Under the pieces are notes generated by a model. That model was given only the letters and a program-made list of their open reading frames with translations. It was not told where the DNA came from and made no database searches. DNA of 57,621 nucleotides from assembly GCA_023150875.1 (NCBI GenBank), contig JAKLKC010000044.1, forward strand, positions 1 through 57,621, read 5' to 3'. This DNA is from Myxococcota bacterium (lineage in GTDB: Bacteria > Myxococcota_A > UBA796 > UBA9615 > JAKLKC01). A program made the position numbers and the translations under genes. Of this stretch, positions 7,895 through 16,473 are shown in pieces; position 1 is the first letter of the stretch; every line of letters starts with the position of its first letter.

Positions 7895-8848
7895 TCACAT
7901 GGCATGAAGAATCGCCTGCACCGCCGTCGTGCTCAGCGACGATCGAGACGAGACATCGATCGTGTACTTGATTGCCGTCACGCCACGCGGAGGCTCGTAG
8001 TCGTCGGGCAGGCGGGGAAACGACCCATCGACCTCGAACACATGGATCTCTCGGAGGTTGAACCGCAGCAGAGAGCCGGACTGGCGGAGTCCGTCGTGCC
8101 AGCCGAGTTTCTTCATGCCAGCCTCGAAGGTGTCGATAGCGTGCCCGTCGTTCCCGAGCTTCCCGATGATCTCGTCCACGAGGTCCGCAAGAGTGTCCTC
8201 GCCGGCGAGCGACCGCTCCAGGAGCACGCTGGCGAGGAGAAGACGCTTTCCGTCGGGAACACGGAGCTGATCCAGCCGGGAGATCTCGTGCTTTTGCTCG
8301 CTGCGCGTCGTGGTCTTCACTTCGACGTGCACGCCGGTCCCCACGAAGTCGTGGCGCTCGCCATCGGGTCCACTCCATAGGTGGCAGACACGCGCGCCGA
8401 GTGTGGGAAAGAGCACGTTCGACAGGACCCACAATTCGCCGAACAGGCCGATCTGCTCACCGACTCCGAGATCCAGGGCTACAGGTCGAAGTGCGGCGCG
8501 TAGCTCGTCGATGGTCTTCTCCACCGAAATCGCCGGATCACGACCCTCAACGCGGATCGCGTTGAGGATCTTGTTCGCGAGCATCGTGAACAGATCCTCG
8601 TGGTGGCTCCTTGCAGACACGTCGAGCCACGTCCGCTCGTGCTCGACCACCCTGACCTCGATACTCTGCAGGTCGGGAGGCAGGTTCGGGGGCTCAATTG
8701 CGACAGCGATCAGGAGATGCAGCCGGCCGTCCGGATCGATACCGAGCAGGCAGGCGCTGAAGTCCGCGTCCACGGACTCGACGATGAACTCGTGTGGGGC
8801 GCGCCGCTGACGAAGCGACTCCCAGCGAGCGGCGGTCACGTCAGCCAT
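7895..8848 (-). CDS. DUF4420 PD-(D/E)XK motif nuclease-like protein (MzaD-like)
   Basis: A 317-residue protein beginning MADVTAARWESLRQ. The start ATG 8848 overlaps the Z1 gene stop (ATGGCTGA); a GTG at 8860 is possible. The DUF4420 family hallmark is clear: LGARVCHLWSGPDGERHDFV followed by GVHVEVKTT. The Asp and the E-x-K form a PD-(D/E)XK core, so it is presumed to be the nuclease of the system. It is the last gene of a coupled operon with C5 methyltransferase, GHKL ATPase and Z1 ATPase. The same trio (MutL/MORC-like ATPase, Z1, DUF4420) is known from Mza-type and related R-M-like loci. Cleavage activity is inferred. Confidence 0.88.
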   Translation of the reverse strand: MADVTAARWESLRQRRAPHEFIVESVDADFSACLLGIDPDGRLHLLIAVAIEPPNLPPDLQSIEVRVVEHERTWLDVSARSHHEDLFTMLANKILNAIRVEGRDPAISVEKTIDELRAALRPVALDLGVGEQIGLFGELWVLSNVLFPTLGARVCHLWSGPDGERHDFVGTGVHVEVKTTTRSEQKHEISRLDQLRVPDGKRLLLASVLLERSLAGEDTLADLVDEIIGKLGNDGHAIDTFEAGMKKLGWHDGLRQSGSLLRFNLREIHVFEVDGSFPRLPDDYEPPRGVTAIKYTIDVSSRSSLSTTAVQAILHAM

Positions 8849-11159
8849 TGAGGAGTCCACGATTCACGACGAACGACCGACCGTCGTCGCTCGTGCGGGG
8901 GAGGGACAGCGCCACGCCAAGCACTGCTCGGGACCGGGCGTTCAACGGCTCGGGGTCTAGAGGGTAGAACAGCAGCAGGCCACGCTCGGGCGGGCGGTCC
9001 TGCCTCATCGCCCGAGCGTTGAACCCTGAGCCCGCGCGGTAGTTTCCGGGGCCGCCGTGCAGGTCCACCCCCTCGTGTCGCGGGTCGGTCAGGATGCCGA
9101 TGGCCTCATGGCCGGTGAGCGAGCGGTGAACCAGCCCGTAGGGCCGCCCGCCCAGGAGCACCTGTCGCTCACGTTGAGGATCGGCCACGAACACGGTCCA
9201 CGTCGTCAGCTCGCCCGCGGCCACACGCTCCATGATCCAGTCCGCGATCTGCTCGCCCTGGAACGCCACGCTGTTGGGGTGGCCCTCGAAGCGTCGGAGG
9301 AACAGGGCCACGTCCTCCCCCGGCACGTCGTGCGCGAGCGCGCCGCCGTGAGCGTGCTGGGTGGGCGGGTGCAAGGAGAGCAGGTCCGAAGCCAAGCTGA
9401 GGTTTCGCTCCAGCGCGTAGGCGTCGTGCAGCGGGAACAGGATGGTCTGCGGATTCTCGGCCGACCAGGATCGGGCGTCGACCTCCAGCATCCTGCTCTT
9501 GGCCTTGCTGGTCAGTAGCAGCTCGGAGTGCGCGCGCATCCGGATCGCCATCTCGTCCGGCCGTCGGCCAGCCTTGTTCAGTGCCGTGATCGAGTCCCGC
9601 AGGGCCTCCTCAACCAAGGCCAGTTCCACGAACCACCGCGCGATGCCGTCCGTGGTCCAGATGCGGATGAGGTCGTCGTACCCGGCGCGAAAGCCGTACC
9701 AGCGAGCCATCTGAAGCAGCGTGTCCGCCATCGTCGTGGTTCGCAGGAAGTAGGCGACTGTGAGGCCCTCGAGCGTGAGGCCGCGCGAGAGGCGGTTGCC
9801 GCCGACGGCGACGAGCTGGCGACCCGGTTGCTCGTCGTACTCCAGCTCCTCGCCAGTCGTACTATTGAGCACGACGACTTTCAGCCGGGCCAGGTTCCGC
9901 TCTGCCTCCACCAGCACGTCGTCGACTTCGGCGGGGAGGGTCACTGCACCGAGATCGGTCAGAGCCGACTTCATCATCCCGTGGATGACACCGGGCTCGG
10001 CCTTCTCGTGGTTGAACCAAGCGCGTATCTGGTCGTCGATCGCCGCACCGATGCGAATCTGGTCCCTCTGAACCTGCGAGACATGCACGAGCATGGTGTG
10101 CGGCCTGCCCACGTGCCCCCGCAACAGTCGGATGGCCCCCACCAATGCAAAGGTCAGCAGGGCGTCGGAGAGCGACTGCGGCAGGTCCATAGGCCCGTGG
10201 GCCACCAGCGGATCGCCCCTCTTGCGGCGCTTCGGCTTCAGTGCCTGGACATCATTTGCGTCGACCACGCGGAGCACGTGGCGGTGTTGCGAAGCCACCC
10301 CGAATAGCTCCTCAGTGCCCGTATAGCCGTCCGGTCGGGGCAGCTGGACCACGAAGTCCTTGGGAAACAGGTCCTCGCCCACGTGGTTGTCGTATGCACC
10401 GGGGTCGATCAGGATGTTCGCGAATGGGGTTGCTGTGTATGCGATGTAGGTCGCCCGCGGACACCGCCGGAGCAGGTCGCGGATGAGCCCGTTCGTGCGC
10501 GACGGACTTTCGTTGTCGGCCGCTACCTCCTCATCGTCGACGCTCGGGTCCCGTCGGTTCCCGCGGGTGTTGATGGACGCTTGATCAGCCTCGTCGTCGA
10601 TGAGGAGCACCGGCACGTCGGCGAGTCTGCCGTCCAGCTTCCCTAGCCACTGGTTCAGGCGCTCCAGGACGGGGACGATCTTCTTGGCGATAACCAGGAC
10701 GGTGCCCGTTGCACCGAAGCCGTCGGCCACCGTGGGCTCCCGGAAATCGGACTTCGTGTCGGTGAGCTTGATCCAGTCCACGCCGACATCGACGAGTTCG
10801 CGCTCGACCCGCCGCTGGGTCTGGTTCCTGAGCGAATCGTGGATGCCTGACAGGACGATGATCAGACGGTAGCCGACATCCGCCGCCCGGGCGGCGACTG
10901 CGGTGTAGTTCGCCGTCTTGCCGGACTGTACGTACCCGACGACCAGGCCGCGGCACTGGAACTCGGGCCGCCCGATCGGCGTGGTCTTCGAGATGATCCG
11001 CAGGGACTCCTCGGCCACGGAGTCGACCTGATGCGGCCTCCAGTTGGGCTGGGAGCGCAGGTACGCCTCATGCCTCAACCAGTTCGTCCAGGTCGTGCCG
11101 TCAGTCCAGAGCCTGAGCCTTGGCTTCAGCGTGAAGTGCGGACGGACTTCACTCGGCAT
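8841..11159 (-). CDS. Z1-domain P-loop ATPase (MzaC-like)
   Basis: A 772-residue protein starting MPSEVRPHFTLKPRL. The ATG at 11159 overlaps the end of the GHKL gene by 11 bp. It has a superfamily-2-like motor: Walker A GYVQSGKT (75-82), Walker B LLIDDEAD (185-192), YTATPFANI (241-249). The Z1 signature follows in the C-terminal half: LVAVGGNRLSRGLTLEGLTV, then MARWYGFRAGYDDL. Z1 proteins occur beside MutL/MORC-like ATPases in restriction-like systems and probably translocate or remodel DNA for the linked nuclease. All motifs needed for ATP hydrolysis look intact. Confidence 0.92.
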   Translation of the reverse strand: MPSEVRPHFTLKPRLRLWTDGTTWTNWLRHEAYLRSQPNWRPHQVDSVAEESLRIISKTTPIGRPEFQCRGLVVGYVQSGKTANYTAVAARAADVGYRLIIVLSGIHDSLRNQTQRRVERELVDVGVDWIKLTDTKSDFREPTVADGFGATGTVLVIAKKIVPVLERLNQWLGKLDGRLADVPVLLIDDEADQASINTRGNRRDPSVDDEEVAADNESPSRTNGLIRDLLRRCPRATYIAYTATPFANILIDPGAYDNHVGEDLFPKDFVVQLPRPDGYTGTEELFGVASQHRHVLRVVDANDVQALKPKRRKRGDPLVAHGPMDLPQSLSDALLTFALVGAIRLLRGHVGRPHTMLVHVSQVQRDQIRIGAAIDDQIRAWFNHEKAEPGVIHGMMKSALTDLGAVTLPAEVDDVLVEAERNLARLKVVVLNSTTGEELEYDEQPGRQLVAVGGNRLSRGLTLEGLTVAYFLRTTTMADTLLQMARWYGFRAGYDDLIRIWTTDGIARWFVELALVEEALRDSITALNKAGRRPDEMAIRMRAHSELLLTSKAKSRMLEVDARSWSAENPQTILFPLHDAYALERNLSLASDLLSLHPPTQHAHGGALAHDVPGEDVALFLRRFEGHPNSVAFQGEQIADWIMERVAAGELTTWTVFVADPQRERQVLLGGRPYGLVHRSLTGHEAIGILTDPRHEGVDLHGGPGNYRAGSGFNARAMRQDRPPERGLLLFYPLDPEPLNARSRAVLGVALSLPRTSDDGRSFVVNRGLLNG

Positions 11160-13206
11160 CGGGTCTGCCCGCCAGGAGCGGCACGACACCCGCCTGCTCC
11201 AGAACGCGGAGGAACTCGGATAGCGCCGTCTTCGCGTCGTTGTCCTTGTCGATGGTTCGTACGAGGGTCACAAGCTGCGGGATCCGGTGCGTGATCTCCA
11301 CTTGCTCGCCCGCGAACGTGTTCTTCCGCTCCCACGGGGTCGTGCCGCCCTCAACCAGGCGCAACGGCGACTTGTCCTTCTTCGGCCCTGGGGTCGCACC
11401 GGCGCCAGTCCCGCCCTTCGTGCGGCCCGTCCGACCGCCGCCGCCTGCGCCGCCACCTCCCGCGCCGCCACCGCCGGTCCAGGTCGTAGTGGCCCCGCCT
11501 GTGCTGGTGCCGCCGGTCGTCGACCGTCCGCCGGTGCTGGCCCCGCTTCCTCCGGTGGTCACCTTCCTGTCGTACCGGTTCCGCGCCTCGCTGCGCGGGG
11601 TCTTCAGTATTTCCTTGAGGTGCTCCGTCACCGCGAAGGGCAGGCGGATGAGCTGCTTGCTGATGTCCACCTGGAGCTGGTCGTCCGCCAGCCGGTCGAA
11701 GTCCGCCGCCACTCGGAGCAGCTTGGTGTGCTCGTCCTTGGCGAACAGATCCTCCCATCCCCCCCACTTGATCAGCCGGTGGAGCCGGTAGAAATAGAAG
11801 CCTTGGGAGTCATTCCAGCGGCCGTTGAGAGTCAGCCGATCGCGCTCGACCCGGACCTCCTCGGGCGGTTGGTTCTTGTGGTAGTCGTTGAACTCCGCCT
11901 CATTCGGCGTGACGTAGGCGCGAACCGCGATGACAGCCCGCTTCGACGGATCCTGATTTCCGGGAAGCTCGATCCGGCGCTCCTCGAACACCTTGGTCAG
12001 GGGGTGACCCATCGGGTTGTTGGGCCGGAGCGGCGTCCCGTTGAGCCGAATCGTGACCTTCTGCCGGCCTGGGACCTTGCCCTCCAGGAATCGATGGAAG
12101 ACCAGCTCCAGGTGATCGCGGATGGCCGCGATCTCCTGCGCGTAAGGCTCCACACCCTTGACCTTGGTCGCCTCCAACGGTGGTCGCATCTGGGTGAGCA
12201 GAACGGCGGTCCCGGAGGTCCCGAGCTGGACCGCCGCCGCGTGCTTCGGGTCCACGGGATCGGTCAGGAGTTCCCATCTCCGCGTCTTTGCGAGGTGGTC
12301 CTTGTCCCAGGTGAGGAGGCTCTGCGCACTGCCGGCGAACTTCGAGACCACGGTAAGGCGGTCGGCCTGCGACCACGCGGCGCCCTTGAGGCCGTAGCCG
12401 TACTTCCCCAGATCGGCGTCGTCATAGTCCCGCTGGTGGCCAATCTTCATGGCATCGCGCAGGCCTTCGGGGGTCATGCCCTCGCCGTCGTCGCGGATGC
12501 ACATCCAGCGCCCGCCCTCATTCGGGTTTGGGAAGGTGATCTCGATGGCGTTCGCCTTGTGCGAAAGGCTATTGTCGACGAGATCCGCGACCGCGCTGGG
12601 GAGGCTGTGTCCGGCGCGGGCCAGGATCTTGAACAAGCCGAGGGGGTCCGGAGCGACCTCCCCGCTGTGGTTTGGCGTCGGGTTGCTCGTCACGTTGTCG
12701 ACCTTCTCGAACAGGTGAGGGTAGTGGTCGGCGAGGATAGACCGGCAGTAATCGCCCTCCTCGTCGTACAGGGCGATCATCGCGGACTTGCCGAGCCTTG
12801 CGCTCTCCCCGTGGTTGATGATGGCAGTCCTGGCCGGGTGATTCCCGGGAACGACCACCCACGAGGCGGACGCTGGAGTGGTCGACGAGTCCACCACCAT
12901 CGCGAACAGGACGCCGGGCTCGACGAAGGCGTAGTACGAGCTCCTCGGGCAGTGGCCCTCCAGACGCCAATTCTTCTCCTGCTTCTTGAGCCACTGGTTC
13001 TTCACCACCACGGTGGCGGCGTCCTCCAGGCATCGGCAGGTGATCTCGATGATGTCGGAGTCCTTCGCCGACGGGAACACGCGGTCCACCACGTCCCAAT
13101 CGAAGTTGATCGCGCGCTGCTTCGAGCCCTCGCGCCCGCTGCGACGGTACTCATGGAACATGCCGAGTTCGGAGTGGGTGAGAAGGCGCAGGATCGTGAA
13201 GATCAT
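11149..13206 (-). CDS. GHKL (MutL/MORC-like) ATPase of the defence operon
   Basis: A 685-residue protein. An N-terminal region of about 170 residues, including KQRAINFDWDVVDRVFP, is not recognised. A GHKL ATPase domain follows: N-box ADLVDNSLSHKA (residues 207-218), G1 IRDDGEGM (237-244), G2 GKYGYGLKGAA (267-277). A transducer-like region leads to a Gly/Ser/Thr-rich linker (about 555-620), then a short C-terminal domain ending GVVPLLAGRPDAE. Stretches of this kind are typical of MORC-like ATPases in restriction-associated loci, which clamp on DNA on ATP binding. ATG 13206 overlaps the methyltransferase stop (ATGA). The glycine linker is unusually long. Confidence 0.9.
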   Translation of the reverse strand: MIFTILRLLTHSELGMFHEYRRSGREGSKQRAINFDWDVVDRVFPSAKDSDIIEITCRCLEDAATVVVKNQWLKKQEKNWRLEGHCPRSSYYAFVEPGVLFAMVVDSSTTPASASWVVVPGNHPARTAIINHGESARLGKSAMIALYDEEGDYCRSILADHYPHLFEKVDNVTSNPTPNHSGEVAPDPLGLFKILARAGHSLPSAVADLVDNSLSHKANAIEITFPNPNEGGRWMCIRDDGEGMTPEGLRDAMKIGHQRDYDDADLGKYGYGLKGAAWSQADRLTVVSKFAGSAQSLLTWDKDHLAKTRRWELLTDPVDPKHAAAVQLGTSGTAVLLTQMRPPLEATKVKGVEPYAQEIAAIRDHLELVFHRFLEGKVPGRQKVTIRLNGTPLRPNNPMGHPLTKVFEERRIELPGNQDPSKRAVIAVRAYVTPNEAEFNDYHKNQPPEEVRVERDRLTLNGRWNDSQGFYFYRLHRLIKWGGWEDLFAKDEHTKLLRVAADFDRLADDQLQVDISKQLIRLPFAVTEHLKEILKTPRSEARNRYDRKVTTGGSGASTGGRSTTGGTSTGGATTTWTGGGGAGGGGAGGGGRTGRTKGGTGAGATPGPKKDKSPLRLVEGGTTPWERKNTFAGEQVEITHRIPQLVTLVRTIDKDNDAKTALSEFLRVLEQAGVVPLLAGRPDAE

Positions 13207-14900
13207 CGCAAGCCTTCCGTAGTCGTGATCTGCGACCTAAGTAGGCCAAGGAGTTCCACCCGCATGTCTTCGGTCTTGGGCGCACCGAGGCTCTCACGCA
13301 TGCTCATCGCGATGGCGTAGGCGAACAGGGGTGGTACTGCGTTGCCAATCTGCCGGAACGCGGGGTTCATCGACCCCTTGAACACGAACCCGTCAGGGAA
13401 GGATTGCAGGCGGGCCGCCTCGCGGACGGTGATCGTGCGCGCCTGGCCGGAGTCGTAGTGGATGTGCGAGTACGAGTCCTTGCCCAGGTGGGCCATCAGG
13501 GTCCGCACGGGCTTGCCCGCGTCCAGCTTCCACCACTTGTTCGGGAACTTCGTCGGGTCGTAGGGGATCCGCCACGCGGCGATGAAGTCGCGGACGTCAG
13601 GGTCGCGGGCATCGGTGCTCAGGCCGCGGCGCTTCCGCTCTGCCAGCCAGGACGCAATCTTGCGCTCCAGATGCGCATGGACCTCGGGGTACTCCCAGCC
13701 CGCCTCGATCTCCGTGAAGATCTTGTAGTCCCGAGGCAGGTAGCGGAAGACGTGGCCGGTCGTGGCCTGCGCCACGAAGCCGGGCCACTCCCGCATCAGC
13801 CGGGAGTACGGCGTGGTGGGCTTGCTCGAGGTGTAGCCCACCGGCTCCGACGGGTCCTTGGCTCCTCGGCGGAGTCGCCCGGACCGCAGGAGATCGAGCG
13901 CGAAGAGCGGCGGGAGATCTGCAAGGGCCTCCGAAGCCGTCGTGGCGGGGCTTACGGAGCGCGGCGGATCAGCAATCCACCGGTGGTGTTCCGAGCCCTC
14001 ATCGTGGATCACCCGTCGGGCCGTGTTCTTCGATCCCGTGTAGCCGGACGGGAGGTCCACGTGGTGCGTCGGCGACGGGAATCGCGGCGTGACGCCCGTC
14101 GCGCGATGGAACCCGACGAGGATCATGCGCTCTCGGGTCTGCGGCACCCCGTACCACGCGGCGTTCAGCAGGGTGTAGGCGACGTCGTAGCCTTCCTCGG
14201 CCAGGCTCCTGGAGACCAGCTCGGCCACGTTGCTGCCGCCGTGGTTGAGGATGTCCGGCACGTTCTCCATCAAGAGCGCCACGGGCCTTGTCGCGCGGAT
14301 GAAGTGCACGTAGCGCTGCCAGAGGCTCACCCGGCCATCCACCAGGAACGCCTGGTCGGCGGTCGCCTCCTGCCGGCGATGCGCCTGCTCCCGGAGCTTC
14401 GCGCGTCCGACGCGGGCGAAGGCCTGGCACGGAGGACCACCGACCAGGACGTCGATCTGGTCGTCCGCGGGCCCTTCAAGCCCCAGGTCGGTGAAGACGC
14501 TGATCGCATCCTCCGTCGTGGCGTCGCGCGGGATGTGGTGGGCCGGGCAGTCCCCGCCCAGCGACCGCGGCCCGAAGTTCGCCCCGTGCGACATCGCGGC
14601 CCAGGGGTCGCTCTCCACGGACGCGACCGGCATGAAGCCTGCGGTCAGGAAGCCGAGGGATATCCCACCACATCCCGAGAACATGTCCATGTAGCGGATG
14701 GTGCCACCATCCCGGATGCGGCGAAGCTTCGTGCGGATCAGGTCGCCCACGTGGCCGCTGTTCCGGTCTGCCTCTTCTGCGACGGGGGGCAGGTCCGCGT
14801 CGCCCACCACCGGGGATTGACTGCGGGCCCAGCTAGACGCCGGAAAGAGCTCGAGTGCCGCCGGATGGGGTACGGCGCGCTTCGTCTGCTGCCTCGGCAT
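13203..14900 (-). CDS. DNA (cytosine-5) methyltransferase of the defence operon
   Basis: A 565-residue protein. ATG 14900 shares a base with the XRE stop (TGATG). It carries all main C5-methyltransferase motifs: I YMDMFSGCGGISLGF (70-84), IV VGGPPCQAF with the catalytic Cys at about 158, VI MENVPDIL (211-218), VIII QTRERMILVGF, and X RQIGNAVPP near the C-terminus. It therefore methylates cytosine C5 in a specific site, here probably marking self DNA for the linked GHKL/Z1/DUF4420 machinery. The neighbouring Vsr nuclease, which repairs T:G mismatches from 5mC deamination, supports C5 chemistry. Long inserts around the target-recognition region set it apart from minimal Dcm. Confidence 0.95.
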   Translation of the reverse strand: MPRQQTKRAVPHPAALELFPASSWARSQSPVVGDADLPPVAEEADRNSGHVGDLIRTKLRRIRDGGTIRYMDMFSGCGGISLGFLTAGFMPVASVESDPWAAMSHGANFGPRSLGGDCPAHHIPRDATTEDAISVFTDLGLEGPADDQIDVLVGGPPCQAFARVGRAKLREQAHRRQEATADQAFLVDGRVSLWQRYVHFIRATRPVALLMENVPDILNHGGSNVAELVSRSLAEEGYDVAYTLLNAAWYGVPQTRERMILVGFHRATGVTPRFPSPTHHVDLPSGYTGSKNTARRVIHDEGSEHHRWIADPPRSVSPATTASEALADLPPLFALDLLRSGRLRRGAKDPSEPVGYTSSKPTTPYSRLMREWPGFVAQATTGHVFRYLPRDYKIFTEIEAGWEYPEVHAHLERKIASWLAERKRRGLSTDARDPDVRDFIAAWRIPYDPTKFPNKWWKLDAGKPVRTLMAHLGKDSYSHIHYDSGQARTITVREAARLQSFPDGFVFKGSMNPAFRQIGNAVPPLFAYAIAMSMRESLGAPKTEDMRVELLGLLRSQITTTEGLR

Positions 14901-15160
14901 CACGAGGCCCCCCGGGCGGTAGCGTTCACCGCGGCGGAAACCTTGGGCCAATCGCCGGGCGGGTATCCCGCGTCGGTCGCCAGCCGCTCCAGAAGCCGAC
15001 GGTGCTTCGCAGTCGGCACTGCAGCTCCGCACTCCCACTTCGACACCGCGAACACCGAGCACCCCATGGCCTGCGCCAGCTCCGCCTGCGTCTCGTTCCG
15101 TCGCTCTCTCACCGACAGCACGACGGTGCTCCACGCGAACGTGGTGGGCAGGCGCGGCAT
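14900..15160 (-). CDS. XRE-family HTH regulator (controller-like)
   Basis: An 86-residue protein. ATG 15160 has a strong GGAGG five bases before it; a longer frame to 15211 is less likely. The HTH is TQAELAQAMGCSVFAVSKWE, followed by ECGAAVPTAKHRRLLERLA, as in Cro/C1-type proteins. It is the first gene of the XRE-methyltransferase-GHKL-Z1-DUF4420 operon and overlaps the methyltransferase start by one base. This is the position of a C (controller) protein in R-M systems, so delayed or balanced expression of the effector genes is likely. A small inverted repeat overlapping its own ribosome binding site suggests autoregulation. Confidence 0.85.
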   Translation of the reverse strand: MPRLPTTFAWSTVVLSVRERRNETQAELAQAMGCSVFAVSKWECGAAVPTAKHRRLLERLATDAGYPPGDWPKVSAAVNATARGAS

Positions 15161-15165
15161 GATGA

Positions 15166-15181
15166 CCTCCGAGTCAGGAGG
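15166..15181 (-). promoter_or_regulatory. inverted repeat overlapping the XRE ribosome binding site
   Basis: On the + strand CCTCC-GAGTCA-GGAGG forms a 5-bp inverted repeat around 6 bp. One arm is the Shine-Dalgarno sequence of the XRE gene (GGAGGTC before ATG 15160). It could be a dimer operator for the XRE protein or an RNA hairpin hiding the ribosome site. Either would give self-limitation of the operon. This is inferred from position only. Confidence 0.4.
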
Positions 15182-15201
15182 ACCTAACGAGAACGCACCC
15201 G

Positions 15202-15230
15202 CGTTTAGCACGCATCGATCTGGCCGTCAA
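15202..15230 (-). promoter_or_regulatory. sigma70-like promoter for the defence operon
   Basis: Reading the minus strand, TTGACG (15230-15225), a 17-bp spacer and TAAACG (15207-15202) lie about 45 bp upstream of the XRE start. The -35 is good and the -10 is weak. No other promoter-like sequence is visible in the gap between the Vsr stop and the XRE start. Confidence 0.5.
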
Positions 15231-15279
15231 CTGGTAAACTTCCAGGACCTGCGGGTTCCAGGGCCAGTTCCCGGCCGCA

Positions 15280-15873
15280 TCACTCCGCGGTGCACTTGCG
15301 CCCCTCGTCGTACCTCCCGTCGTACCGCTTGATCATGCGGGCCTTGGCCGTGACACGTGGCCCCTCGGTCACCTCGACAACGACATCGGGGGCGGACAGC
15401 ACGACGAGTTCTCGGCGCTCCAGGCGATTGCCGATCTCGATGACCCGGCGGACGCGGCGCTGCTCTGGCCATGCACGGACGCCCCCCCCCACGGCCTGCG
15501 CCACGCGGTCAACGGCCGTTGCCAAGTCCTCCACGACCTCGTGCTCCCAAAGGCGCACCACGCGCCAGCCCGCCTCCACGAGCGCGGCCGACTGGCGGGC
15601 ATCGCGGTCGATGTTGGCGATCAGCTTGGTCGACCAGAACTCCTCCCGTGAACGCGGCCTAGCGTAGTGCGTGGGACAGCCGTGCCAGAAGCAGCCATCA
15701 ATGAAGACCGCCACGCGGCTCGCCGGGAACACCAAGTCGGGTCTGCCCGCCGGGGTCCGTGCGTAGAGGCGGTAGCGCAGCCCTCGGGACCACAGGGCGC
15801 GCCTAACCATGACCTCTGGCGCGGTGTCCGTGCGCTTGATCCTCGCCATCTGCTCCGACCGGCTCAGCGGCAT
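15280..15873 (-). CDS. vsr: very-short-patch repair endonuclease (Vsr)
   Basis: A 197-residue protein beginning MPLSRSEQMARIKR. The family core is complete: TAPEVMVRRALWSRGLRYRL, GRPDLVFP (43-50), VAVFIDGCFWHGCP with the catalytic Asp and Zn-binding Cys/His (about 55-67), EFWSTKLIANIDRDAR, and GWRVVRLWEHEV. Vsr nicks next to T:G mismatches formed by deamination of 5-methylcytosine. It supports the neighbouring C5 methyltransferase, although it sits upstream of that operon with its own start. A C-terminal extension of about 60 residues goes beyond the usual 130-150-residue protein and may be a separate small domain. Confidence 0.93.
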   Translation of the reverse strand: MPLSRSEQMARIKRTDTAPEVMVRRALWSRGLRYRLYARTPAGRPDLVFPASRVAVFIDGCFWHGCPTHYARPRSREEFWSTKLIANIDRDARQSAALVEAGWRVVRLWEHEVVEDLATAVDRVAQAVGGGVRAWPEQRRVRRVIEIGNRLERRELVVLSAPDVVVEVTEGPRVTAKARMIKRYDGRYDEGRKCTAE

Positions 15874-15912
15874 CCTGGGTGCCCCGTCTCGACTTGGAAC
15901 TCAACCATCAAG

Positions 15913-16140
15913 TTCTGCTCGCCGCTCGGCCCGCTCGCCCTGGGGGTCCAGCGCATGATGCGGGACTCGGGCAAGGCCGCCGTCGGGGCGGGGACGGTGC
16001 GAACCCTCGAAGCTGTCGGGTTCAACTCGATGGTCGACGTTGCGCGGGCGTCAGTCGACGAACTCGTCCCGGCGGGGATCCGGAGGGATCTCGCAAGGCA
16101 GGTCTGCCAGAACTGCCGCAGGCGAATGCGGTGGGACGGT
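15913..16140 (+). pseudogene. helicase C-terminal helix-hairpin-helix remnant
   Basis: On the strand opposite to Vsr, a stretch without its own start reads TVRTLEAVGFNSMVDVARAS, then VDELVPAGIRRDLARQVCQN and RRRMRW. This is the pattern of the helical/HhH end of DEAD/DEAH-box helicases (xxLxxxGFxSxxDVARASVDEL). No motor motifs are near, and the surrounding 15.87-16.47 kb holds no other convincing gene, so it looks like the leftover of a longer helicase gene lost during island assembly. Assignment rests on pattern only. Confidence 0.4.
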
Positions 16141-16473
16141 AGAAGCACCTGCATCAGCATTCCGAACCGGACGCGCTTGGTGATCCCCTCGGGGTCAGGC
16201 GATCTCACCCACCGGTCGGCGGGGCTCCTGAGCCTCCTCCCCCGGCCCGCGGACCGTCGCCGCTCCAACCGACACTGCGCTCGAAGGAATCTGAGAAGGA
16301 ACCTATCCGGTTCTTTCTACCCCGGCATTTTCACCATGGAGCGAGTACCTCGAACGCACGATGATCCGCCATAGGATTGCAGCCTGCCCCCGGGATCCTA
16401 GCAGAATCACCGCCCGTCGAGAACTCGACCCCAGCGCATCGCTAGCTCGTCGACGGAGGGGTCTCTGTCACCG

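Noticed and set aside
15879-16142. Plus-strand frame MPRLDLELNHQVLL as a gene
   Set aside because: Different frame from the helicase-like remnant, no family resemblance, no Shine-Dalgarno sequence.
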